NCBI GenBank assembly: GCA_014382915.1
Contig: JACNIV010000278.1
Location: forward strand, 1-14,002
DNA length: 14,002 nucleotides
From: Candidatus Cloacimonadota bacterium
Lineage (GTDB): Bacteria; Cloacimonadota; Cloacimonadia; Cloacimonadales; TCS61
Reading direction: 5' to 3'
Notes under the pieces: model-generated
What the model saw: only the letters and a program-made list of their open reading frames with translations
What the model was told of the DNA's origin: nothing
Database searches by the model: none
Position numbers and translations under genes: made by a program
In this document: piece by piece, positions 1 to 6,115 of the stretch
How the letters are laid out: each line of letters starts with the position of its first letter
Position numbering within the stretch: the first letter of the stretch is position 1

Positions 1-2401
1 CCTGGCAGAGAAGTATAAAAAAGATTATGATGTGATCATTGTAACCGGTGATAAGGATTTCGCCCAGATCGTGGATGGACAGGTTACGCTTTACGATCCA
101 TCAAAAGAAAAAGTTACCGATTATGAAAGCGTGATCGAGAAATACGGACTCAAACCGGAGCAGTTCGTAGATTACCTAGCTATCTGTGGTGATAGTGCAG
201 ATAATATTCCAGGAGTAAAAGGTATCGGTCCTAAAGGTGCAGCCAAACTTCTGCAGGAATTCGGTACACTGAAGAATATTTATGAAAACTTAGAAAGCAT
301 TTCTGCAAAGGGAATACATGACAAATTAGTTGAATCCAAAGAGGAAGCTTTCCTTTCTGGAAAACTGGCTGCTATCGTGCGAGATGTTCCGCTGGAAATT
401 GCAGACGAAAGGACGTTCCTGTTCGATAAAAGTAAATTGAAAAAAGCAGTAAATTTCCTGAAAGAATATGAATTGAACTCGATAGTTAAGAAAATCGTGA
501 CGAGGGAAGACACAGCGACCTCTAAATTATCAACGGGCGAAAAACCAGCCTTAAAAAAGGAATTCAAAGCAGAATTCGATTTTGCGGAAGAAACGAAGTC
601 TCAACAATTCGAAACAATTCTTATCGATAACAAAGAAGATTTCCAAAAAATGATGGAGGAATTGAAAAACAAAGATATAGTTGCCATCGATACCGAAACC
701 ACTTCCGCCGATCCGCTGATGGCAGAACTGGTGGGGATTTCGCTCTGCGCAAATAATAATAAAGCTTTTTACATTTCCATTGCCCATCAGATGGCGGAAA
801 ATGTGGCAAAAAAAATAGTACTGGAAGAATTAAAAAAGAATTTTCAGGGCAAGCTGCTGATAGCTCATAATATCAAATATGATTTTATGGTTTTGCAGAA
901 TGCAGGTTGGAGAATAGAGAATTCAGTTTTCGATACAATGATAGCAGATTACTTACTTAATCCTACATCTCGTCATGCTCTAAGTGCCTGCAGTAAGCGT
1001 GAACTGCACCACGAAATGATCCCGCTTTCCGATCTTATCGGCAAAGGAAAGAAGCAGGTAACATTCGATATGGTTCCAGTAGATCAGGCTGCAGAATACT
1101 CAGCAGAAGATGCCAATGTTACATTTCGTCTGCATAAGATATTCGAAAGTAAATTAATTCAAGCTAGCCTGTTCGATCTTTTTAAAGAAATAGAAATTCC
1201 GCTTTTTCATTCACTGGCAAAAATGGAATTGAACGGGGTAAAGATCGATACGAAAATATTAGCAGAAATATCTAAACGTAACCAGAAAAAAATAGGTGAA
1301 CTTACCCGGGAAATTTATGAATTAGCCGGTTCTCAGTTCAATCTGAACTCTCCTCAACAATTGGCAAAAGTACTTTTTGAAGATATGGGAATTGAACCCA
1401 CCAAGAAAATAAGAACAGGCTTTTCTACTGATGTTACTGTCTTGGAAGAATTGACGAAAGAGCACGAGATAGCCCGTCTTTTAATGGAATACAGACAGCT
1501 TGCCAAACTGGAATCTACTTATGTTACTGCGTTACCAAACCTGGTAAACCCAAAAACAGGTCGGGTGCATTCTTCGTTCAATCAAACCGTAGCTTCCACG
1601 GGAAGATTATCGAGTTCCAATCCGAATATGCAGAACATTCCCATACGCACGGAATTGGGAAAAGAGATCCGCTATGCTTTTGTACCCGAAGATGAGAATA
1701 GCGTAATTCTGGCAGCAGATTATTCACAGATTGAATTAAGAATATTAGCTATGCTTTCCAAAGATGAAAAGATGATAAATGCTTTCCGGAACAAAGAGGA
1801 TATTCACCGTGAAACAGCCAGCGTAATTTATGATATTTCCAAAGAAAATATTACTTCGGATCAGCGCCGTTATGCCAAGATCATTAATTTTGGACTGATG
1901 TATGGAATGGGAGCTTTTCGTGTCTCTAACGAACTGGGAATTTCCCGCAAAGAAGCTGCTGAATTCATAGATAATTATTTCAGTAAATTCCCAACCATAA
2001 AAAATTACATTGATTCGGTGATTAAACAGGCAAAAAAAGATGGATATGTTTCCACCATTTTTGGCAGGAAACTTTATCTTCCGGAATTGAATAGTTCCAA
2101 TAAAATGAGAGTTAGTGAAGCTGAGAGAATTGCAACTAACATGCCGATACAGGGCAGTGCTGCCGACATCATCAAAATAGCGATGATAAATTTAAACGAA
2201 AAAATTAAAGATGATCCCGATATAAAAATGATCATCCAGGTACATGATGAACTGGTCTTTGAAGTGAAAAAAGACAAACTCGATTTTGCAAAAGAGCTGA
2301 TCGTTAGAGAAATGGAGAATGCCCTGCCAAAAGAATATTCCGATATTGTACCTTTGGTGGTTGATGTAGGAATTGGCAACAATTGGTTTGAAGCACATTG
2401 A
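1..2401 (+). CDS. polA: DNA polymerase I, 5'-truncated by the window edge
   Basis: Family A DNA polymerase that fills gaps and removes RNA primers in replication and repair. The reading frame is open from base 2, so the N-terminus lies outside the window; a GTG at 32 is an internal valine in the conserved VTGDKDF motif, not a start. Visible in order: the end of the 5'-3' exonuclease (TGDKDF and GDSADNIPGVKGIG, the helix-hairpin-helix region); a 3'-5' exonuclease with all three motifs intact (DTE near 689, NIKYD near 869, YSAED near 1097), so proofreading is predicted; and the polymerase domain with motif A (AADYSQIELR near 1712), the O-helix RRYAKIINFGLMYG near 1868 with its Arg, Lys, Phe and Tyr, and motif C (QVHDELVFEV near 2237). 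Phe in the O-helix predicts normal discrimination against dideoxynucleotides. It ends at TGA 2399-2401. It has no evident functional link to the genes downstream. Confidence 0.97.
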   Translation, partial: LAEKYKKDYDVIIVTGDKDFAQIVDGQVTLYDPSKEKVTDYESVIEKYGLKPEQFVDYLAICGDSADNIPGVKGIGPKGAAKLLQEFGTLKNIYENLESISAKGIHDKLVESKEEAFLSGKLAAIVRDVPLEIADERTFLFDKSKLKKAVNFLKEYELNSIVKKIVTREDTATSKLSTGEKPALKKEFKAEFDFAEETKSQQFETILIDNKEDFQKMMEELKNKDIVAIDTETTSADPLMAELVGISLCANNNKAFYISIAHQMAENVAKKIVLEELKKNFQGKLLIAHNIKYDFMVLQNAGWRIENSVFDTMIADYLLNPTSRHALSACSKRELHHEMIPLSDLIGKGKKQVTFDMVPVDQAAEYSAEDANVTFRLHKIFESKLIQASLFDLFKEIEIPLFHSLAKMELNGVKIDTKILAEISKRNQKKIGELTREIYELAGSQFNLNSPQQLAKVLFEDMGIEPTKKIRTGFSTDVTVLEELTKEHEIARLLMEYRQLAKLESTYVTALPNLVNPKTGRVHSSFNQTVASTGRLSSSNPNMQNIPIRTELGKEIRYAFVPEDENSVILAADYSQIELRILAMLSKDEKMINAFRNKEDIHRETASVIYDISKENITSDQRRYAKIINFGLMYGMGAFRVSNELGISRKEAAEFIDNYFSKFPTIKNYIDSVIKQAKKDGYVSTIFGRKLYLPELNSSNKMRVSEAERIATNMPIQGSAADIIKIAMINLNEKIKDDPDIKMIIQVHDELVFEVKKDKLDFAKELIVREMENALPKEYSDIVPLVVDVGIGNNWFEAH

Positions 2402-2410
2402 GTATAGCTC

Positions 2411-2434
2411 ACCAGTCTTCGTTAGAACTACGAC
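2411..2434. repeat. weak REP-like hairpin after polA
   Basis: Imperfect inverted repeat just after the polA stop: GTCTTCGT (2415-2422) can pair with ACGAC (2430-2434) through TCGT/ACGA plus GTC/GAC with one bulged base, leaving a 7-base loop. No T-run follows, so it is not a convincing intrinsic terminator. It resembles short extragenic palindromes seen elsewhere in this window, but I have no second copy here to prove a family. Confidence 0.3.
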
Positions 2435-2546
2435 CTAGCAAGCGGATACACACGGATTTCATCAGATAGCCAAATATTGTTAAAACTATTTTTTATTTAG
2501 CTTAAAAGCAAGAGCTTTGAAGCAAGCGATAAACTGAAAAAAACAA

Positions 2547-2575
2547 TTGACATCAATCACTTATTTAGATATTTA
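2547..2575 (+). promoter_or_regulatory. candidate promoter of the sdpR-like gene
   Basis: A perfect TTGACA -35 (2547-2552), then 17 bases, then TATTTA (2570-2575) as a poor -10 (3 of 6 matches to TATAAT). It lies 40-70 bases upstream of the repressor start and overlaps the inverted repeat at 2570-2591, the arrangement expected for autorepression. FCB bacteria may use a different promoter consensus, so the -10 assignment is uncertain. Confidence 0.45.
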
Positions 2576-2591
2576 GGCAACAGACTAAATA
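2570..2591. promoter_or_regulatory. candidate operator, perfect 7-bp inverted repeat
   Basis: TATTTAG (2570-2576) and CTAAATA (2585-2591) are exact reverse complements separated by 8 bases. Dyads of this type are typical ArsR-family binding sites. This one covers the predicted -10 region 25 bases upstream of an ArsR-family gene, so it is a reasonable autoregulatory site for that repressor. The binding itself is inferred. Confidence 0.45.
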
Positions 2592-2615
2592 CTTCCGGAA
2601 GGAAGGAAGAAATTA

Positions 2616-2882
2616 ATGTTAAATGATAGGGTCTTCAAGTCACTTTCGGATATTAATAGGCGTAAGATAATAAGCCTTCTCAGAAAGAAGGATATGACTG
2701 CCGGCGAAATTGCAGGTCATTTTAATATTTCCAAACCTTCCATAAGCGAACATCTGAAGATCCTGAAAAATGCTAACCTGATAAGTTCGGAGAAAAACGG
2801 GCAGTTCATAACATATTTTTTAAATTCTTCGATCCTGGAAGATGTGATTTCGTATTTTATGGAGATTATTAGCAATGAATAA
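2616..2882 (+). CDS. ArsR-family winged-helix repressor, SdpR-like
   Basis: An 88-residue protein that is almost entirely a winged helix-turn-helix domain. It starts MLNDRVFKSLSDINRRKII, followed by MTAGEIAGHFNISKPSISEHLKIL (helix-turn-helix, about residues 29-52) and a wing ending GQFITYFLN (about 72-80). It has no CxC metal site, which separates it from metal sensors such as ArsR or SmtB. The pairing with an SdpI-type membrane protein 765 bases downstream points to the SdpR subgroup: in Bacillus subtilis SdpR represses its own operon and is sequestered at the membrane by SdpI. The start has a strong purine-rich ribosome site (GGAAGGAAGG, ending 10 or so bases before ATG). A dyad overlaps the promoter. 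The gene is followed directly by a RAYT insertion that separates it from its presumed partner. Confidence 0.85.
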   Translation: MLNDRVFKSLSDINRRKIISLLRKKDMTAGEIAGHFNISKPSISEHLKILKNANLISSEKNGQFITYFLNSSILEDVISYFMEIISNE

Positions 2883-2904
2883 AACGACCAATGAGCGTTT
2901 GCAA

Positions 2905-2950
2905 AACCATCGAGAGGATGGTGATATTGTAACCCCATCGTCCCGATGGG
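2905..2950. repeat. REP-like palindrome pair upstream of the RAYT gene
   Basis: Two hairpins in tandem. The first is CCATC/GATGG (2907-2911 and 2917-2921, 5-base loop). The second is CCCATCG/CGATGGG (2934-2940 and 2944-2950, loop TCC). The core CCATCGTCCCGATGG at 2935-2949 is the exact reverse complement of the core at 3589-3603 on the other side of the transposase gene. The block 2905-2932 is a direct repeat of 3587-3614 with 3 differences in 28 bases. Such flanking palindromes are the expected substrates of a REP-associated tyrosine transposase. Confidence 0.8.
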
Positions 2951-2964
2951 AAAAGGAAATACAA

Positions 2965-3585
2965 ATGTATAAAAGATTTCTACCACACATCCAACCTGAA
3001 AATGCTATAATTTTCATCACATATCGTCTTGCATTCAGTTTACCACAAGCATTTTACTTGAAAGAATCAATTAGAAAAATAAAATCCAGAATGCAGAAAG
3101 AAATTCATAAAAATTTTAAAAAAAGAAAAGAAATTACCGCAAAATATGAATATAAACTTTTTCTTGTTGAAGACCTATTTTATCCAAAAATCAGCAATTC
3201 ACCTCAATGGTTAATGGAAAAAAGTATTGTTGAAATAGTTGAAGAAAGTTTGTTATGGGGACATCAGAAAAGATACGAACTTTTTTCATATTGTATAATG
3301 CCCAATCATATTCATATTTTAATAAGACCAATGAAGATTGAAAACGAAAACAAATTTTACGAGTTAAAAGATATAATGTATAGTCATAAAAGATTTACAG
3401 CACGAGAAGCGAATAAAATATTAAATAGAAAAGGTGATTTCTGGTATCGAGAATTTTATGATCATTATATCAGGAATGAAAAAGAATTTAGAAATGTTCT
3501 TCGATACATTTATCATAATCCTGTGAAAGCAGGATTAGTTTCTGAACCTGAAGATTGGAGATTCAATAAAATAATGGAATTGTAA
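2965..3585 (+). CDS. REP-associated tyrosine transposase (RAYT, Y1_Tnp family)
   Basis: A 206-residue single-strand DNA transposase of the HUH class (IS200/IS605 relatives) that acts on REP palindromes. Seen: the family opening FLPHIQPENAIIFITYRLAFSLP (residues 5-27), the metal-binding HUH-type motif in CIMPNHIHILIRP (H115 and H117), the block GDFWYREFYDHYIRNEKEF with Y165 (or Y161) as the likely nucleophile, and the family ending YIYHNPVKAGLV plus EDW. The frame is open back to an ATG at 2875 that overlaps the sdpR stop. I chose 2965 because the family homology begins there, AAGGAA precedes it, and the upstream 90 bases are palindromic repeat. Palindromes flank both ends. RAYTs are usually single-copy domesticated genes; its place inside an sdpR-sdpI pair is best explained by insertion. 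Confidence 0.9.
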   Translation: MYKRFLPHIQPENAIIFITYRLAFSLPQAFYLKESIRKIKSRMQKEIHKNFKKRKEITAKYEYKLFLVEDLFYPKISNSPQWLMEKSIVEIVEESLLWGHQKRYELFSYCIMPNHIHILIRPMKIENENKFYELKDIMYSHKRFTAREANKILNRKGDFWYREFYDHYIRNEKEFRNVLRYIYHNPVKAGLVSEPEDWRFNKIMEL

Positions 3586-3586
3586 T

Positions 3587-3636
3587 AACCATCGGGACGA
3601 TGGTGATACTGTAAATCACCGGGACGGTGGTGATAC
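3587..3636. repeat. REP-like palindrome pair downstream of the RAYT gene
   Basis: Two hairpins with the same GGA loop: CCATCG/CGATGG (3589-3594 and 3598-3603) and CACCG/CGGTG (3617-3621 and 3625-3629). Each is followed by GTGATAC (3603-3609 and 3629-3635). The first begins 4 bases after the transposase stop codon. The second ends immediately before the GGAGG ribosome site of the SdpI-like gene, so an RNA hairpin here could affect translation of that gene. Confidence 0.8.
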
Positions 3637-3647
3637 AGGAGGAAACG

Positions 3648-4301
3648 ATGAGTAAATTCAAATGGTGTTTTGTAATAATTATCATTCAAATAATTGCGTC
3701 TTTTTATCTGGGATTAAGTTTAGCAGAAGATGCAAAAATTCCCTGTCACTGGAACATCAAAGGTGAGATCGACGGATACTTCGGCAAATGGACCGGAGTG
3801 CTTTTATTTCCCGGAATTAACCTGGCAATGTTACTTTTTATAATGGCGCTTTCCTATATTTCTGTACGGTATAAGAACGCAAAGGAAAGATTTGAAAAAG
3901 TAATTCCCGGTCTGGCAACTATCATCGTTCTTTTCTTTGCTGGCATTCATATTTACATGATCCTGCTGGCAAAAGAAATTCTAAATCCAAGCGGGAATAT
4001 GATCTTTTACCTTATCGGTTTAATGTTCATAATGCTGGGAAATCTTCTGCCAAAAATTCCTTCCAATTTTTTTGCCGGTATTCGTACTCCGTGGACTTTA
4101 TCATCCGAAGAAGTATGGAGAAAAACGCATAGACTGGGCGGGATCAATTTTGTAATTTCCGGTCTTTTAATGATCGTGATCACAGCAGTTTTTGGAAACA
4201 ATAGTACATCAAATATCATAATGTTCGTTCTATTTATGTCGTTAGTTTTATATCCGGTTCTTTATTCCTTTATTTTGTATAAGAAGGAAGAAAAAAAATA
4301 G
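3648..4301 (+). CDS. SdpI-family integral membrane protein
   Basis: A 217-residue protein with about six membrane segments (roughly residues 7-27, 50-73, 86-108, 117-134, 167-183 and 189-210). The N-terminal DUF1648-type motif PCHWNIKGEIDGYFGKW (32-48) lies in the first loop. The SdpI signature GNLLPKIPSNFFAGIRTPWTL (131-151), followed by SSEEVWRKTHRLGG, occupies the loop before the last two helices. SdpI gives immunity to the SdpC killing peptide in Bacillus and sequesters SdpR; related proteins are widespread without the toxin, and no sdpABC genes are visible here. An upstream GTG at 3627 is in frame, but ATG 3648 has GGAGG five bases before it, and the GTG falls inside a palindrome. Immunity or signal-transducing function is inferred from family and from the SdpR-like neighbour. 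Confidence 0.87.
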   Translation: MSKFKWCFVIIIIQIIASFYLGLSLAEDAKIPCHWNIKGEIDGYFGKWTGVLLFPGINLAMLLFIMALSYISVRYKNAKERFEKVIPGLATIIVLFFAGIHIYMILLAKEILNPSGNMIFYLIGLMFIMLGNLLPKIPSNFFAGIRTPWTLSSEEVWRKTHRLGGINFVISGLLMIVITAVFGNNSTSNIIMFVLFMSLVLYPVLYSFILYKKEEKK

Positions 4302-4347
4302 CAGCTTTTTAATTGAAGAATTATTTAACCATATCAGCTTATTAAAG

Positions 4348-4376
4348 TTGACACGGTTTTTTTAATATCCAGATAT
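4348..4376 (+). promoter_or_regulatory. candidate promoter upstream of the VTC operon
   Basis: TTGACA (4348-4353), 17 bases, then AGATAT (4371-4376), a weak -10. Read in the Bacteroidetes style, CAGATATG (4370-4377) stands 19 bases after the TTG, close to the TTTG / TAnnTTTG pattern. The same arrangement precedes the saccharopine dehydrogenase gene. If active, transcription would pass through the MITE-like element, placing its hairpins in a long 5' leader of the polymerase mRNA. Confidence 0.35.
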
Positions 4377-4394
4377 GCTACCTAAATTTATTAA

Positions 4395-4601
4395 TGAGTT
4401 CTGCATAATTAGGCAAAATTTCAGAAACCATTAAAATGGTTGAAATTTTCATACGTGGGTTTGATTATTCCCACAACTGAAGTTGTGGATTAATTAAACA
4501 AGTACTATAACATTAACCCACAGTTTTAACTGTGGGATGAAAGGAAACCAAACTTGCACTGAACCACTTTAGTGGTTTCAAAATGTATTATGCAGAACCC
4601 T
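4395..4601. mobile_element. MITE-like non-autonomous element, 207 bp, with TIRs and 12-bp target duplication
   Basis: The ends are inverted repeats: GTTCTGCATAAT (4398-4409) and ATTATGCAGAAC (4587-4598), each three bases from the end. The flanks are an exact direct repeat TAAATTTATTAA (4383-4394 and 4602-4613). Removing the element and one repeat restores a sequence matching the uninterrupted copy at 11420-11439 with one difference. The interior has no gene but four near-perfect hairpins: AACCATTAAAATGGTT (4426-4441), CCACAACT/AGTTGTGG (4471-4488), CCCACAGTTTTAACTGTGGG (4517-4536) and AACCACTTTAGTGGTT (4562-4577). A 12-bp duplication fits some IS4-family transposases; no such enzyme is present in the window, so mobilisation would be in trans. 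Confidence 0.85.
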
Positions 4602-4736
4602 TAAATTTATTAAAGACAGGAGAATCTTAAGGCTAAAAAATTAATGCTAAATTCGATAGCAAAAAAAAGCGCAGGGAAAAATTTCATTTGGTGTCTTAAT
4701 AAATAAAGAAAAATAAAAAATTTTCTGTGGGGAACT

Positions 4737-5564
4737 ATGAATGATTTATCCTTTAAAAGAAAAGAACGAAAATTTCTTATTGTAGAACATTCCTTCGAAG
4801 AAATTCGGGAAGCTCTGATAAACCATATTCCCGTTCATACTTTTAATGAAAGCCATTCTTGTGTTCTTATCCAAACTACTTATCTGGACACAAAAGACTT
4901 TCTACTGTTCAAGGAATACCTGGGCAGGCGGAAGTTCCGTTTTAAAATAAGATTCCGCAGATATGGTTACAATGGGAAATTCGCCAATCATTACCTTGCA
5001 GAATTGAAAGTAAAACATAAATCGATTTCCATAAAAAAAAGATTTATTCTTCCTGAAAACCTGCTGGAAAAACTGATTGATGGTGAAGATATAAAAGAAG
5101 AGGTAAAAAAAGCCAATGCTGGTTTGAAAGGTGCTGGAAAAACCTATAAACTGATCTCAAAACTAATAGAGATAAACGACCTTAAACCGGTTTTGCAAGC
5201 CTCCTATGAAAGAGTTGCTTTCCAGAAAAAATCAAAGAAGCTGCGTATCACAGTTGATAGGAATATTATCCATAAGAAATTATTGGGAAAACCAAAAATA
5301 GAAACCCTGGATGCAATAGTATTCGAATCGAAAATAATGAATAAATCTCCTGAATGGTATAAAAAAATGGTGAAAAAGCTCTCTCTATTAAGGCAGCAGA
5401 GATTTTCCAAATATACAACCGGAATAAATGCTTTGTATTTCCCCGATAGAGGAAAGTATAATTTTCTAGATGATGATGGTCTTGCTAATCCTGATATCCC
5501 GGAAACAATAACAGAGTCATTTAATCTTTTGAAAAAAGCATTGAAACTTGAAGATGTGATCTGA
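4737..5564 (+). CDS. VTC-domain polyphosphate polymerase
   Basis: A 275-residue cytoplasmic protein of the VTC branch of the CYTH/triphosphate-tunnel fold, which in yeast Vtc4 polymerises the gamma-phosphate of ATP into polyphosphate. Tunnel residues expected of the family are visible: ERKF (10-13), TTYLDT (47-52), KIRFRRYG (70-77), ELKVKHKSISIKKRF (89-103), PVLQASYERVAF (151-162, with R159), LRITVDRNI (169-177), VFESKI (195-200) and RFSKYTTGI (222-230). The basic residues and the acidic metal ligands (E89, D174, E198) are all present, so it should be active. It starts at ATG 4737 after GGGG. It is first in an operon with DUF4956, TolC-like and HlyD-like genes. No SPX regulatory domain and no membrane domain are attached; the partner DUF4956 may anchor it. 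Confidence 0.9.
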   Translation: MNDLSFKRKERKFLIVEHSFEEIREALINHIPVHTFNESHSCVLIQTTYLDTKDFLLFKEYLGRRKFRFKIRFRRYGYNGKFANHYLAELKVKHKSISIKKRFILPENLLEKLIDGEDIKEEVKKANAGLKGAGKTYKLISKLIEINDLKPVLQASYERVAFQKKSKKLRITVDRNIIHKKLLGKPKIETLDAIVFESKIMNKSPEWYKKMVKKLSLLRQQRFSKYTTGINALYFPDRGKYNFLDDDGLANPDIPETITESFNLLKKALKLEDVI

Positions 5565-5586
5565 CAGGAAGTATTTCCATTCCTGT
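5564..5586 (+). other. hairpin between polymerase and DUF4956 genes
   Basis: ACAGGAA (5564-5570) and TTCCTGT (5580-5586) are exact reverse complements with a 9-base loop, beginning at the last base of the polymerase stop codon. There is no following T-run, so termination is unlikely. Its place in the only sizeable gap within the operon suggests an mRNA processing or stability element that could set the ratio of polymerase to membrane partners. Confidence 0.4.
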
Positions 5587-5617
5587 ATCTACCGGATGAA
5601 AATATATTGGAGTTATT

Positions 5618-6115
5618 ATGAATGAATTATTTCAGGTTATACAAAATAGTGCGGAAGGCGGCATCAGCCAGTCCCCTTTGCAAATCATAATAAATCTTTC
5701 CATGGCAATGTTCCTGGGGCTGATCTATTCTTATGTTTACAGGATCACTTACATTCGGGGCAAGAAGGATAAAATTTTAAAAAAGGAAATGAAGGGTATA
5801 CAGTTTACATTGCTTCTTCTCTCTGTGGGCGGTGCTTTTATCTGGATAGTTGTAGCAGATAACCTGGTTCGTGCTTTCGGTCTGGCAGGCGCATTAAGTC
5901 TTATCCGGTTCAGAACTGTGGTAAAAGATCCCATGAACACGATCAAAGTCTTTTATGCTATCATCATTGGAATGGCTTGCGGATTGAGCCAGTATTATGC
6001 TGCTATCATCGGAACGGTGTTTATGTGTTTTGTCCTTACCGTTATATATTATGTTAAAGAAAGAGAACGTAAACAAAAAAAACTCAGAAAAGAAATACAA
6101 GAAAATGAAAGCTGA
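5618..6115 (+). CDS. DUF4956 integral membrane protein
   Basis: A 165-residue protein with four predicted membrane segments (about 22-42, 62-80, 109-125 and 127-146) and a highly charged C-terminal tail (147-165). The family signature is clear: RAFGLAGALSLIRFRTVVKDPMNT (85-108), an amphipathic stretch rich in Arg and Lys between helices 2 and 3, followed by GMACGLSQYY. The family function is not established. It is commonly found beside VTC-domain polymerases and CotH proteins, as here. The Arg-rich loop at the membrane face would suit handling an anionic polymer, but that is inference. The start ATG 5618 has GGAG at 5609-5612. The gene overlaps the next one by 11 bases, so the two are probably translationally coupled. 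Confidence 0.88.
   Translation: MNELFQVIQNSAEGGISQSPLQIIINLSMAMFLGLIYSYVYRITYIRGKKDKILKKEMKGIQFTLLLLSVGGAFIWIVVADNLVRAFGLAGALSLIRFRTVVKDPMNTIKVFYAIIIGMACGLSQYYAAIIGTVFMCFVLTVIYYVKERERKQKKLRKEIQENES

Larger units (their letters stand above)
4342..4640 (+). other. degenerate second copy of the saccharopine dehydrogenase leader, interrupted
   Basis: Bases 4342-4394 joined to 4614-4640 align with 11380-11461, the promoter, ribosome site and first codons of the saccharopine dehydrogenase gene. Shared blocks include GTTGACACG, AATATCCAGAT, AAATTTATTAAAGACAGG and AGAATCTTAA, with about eight differences over roughly 80 bases. The ATGGCA start of the intact copy is AAGGCT here (4629-4634), so no gene starts from it. 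The match fades after the A-run. It is either a decayed partial duplication or a promoter module reused by the polymerase operon that begins at 4737. A 207-bp element interrupts it. Confidence 0.75.

Noticed and set aside
2492..2525. Intrinsic terminator after polA (AAAGC / GCTTT hairpin)
   Set aside because: The stem is only five pairs, AT-rich, and lacks a following T-run.
2875..2964. N-terminal extension of the RAYT from ATG 2875 overlapping the sdpR stop
   Set aside because: The extension is translated palindromic repeat with no family similarity. ATG 2965 has its own ribosome site and starts at the conserved region. GGAG at 2861-2864 leaves a small chance that the longer form is made.
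2616..4301. A complete Sdp toxin-immunity system
   Set aside because: Only SdpR-like and SdpI-like proteins are present; no SdpA, SdpB or SdpC candidates flank them, and orphan SdpI-family proteins are common.
5997..6104. Longer start for the TolC-like protein within DUF4956
   Set aside because: It would bury the signal peptide behind 36 residues and overlap the upstream gene by over 100 bases; ATG 6105 gives a classic signal peptide.
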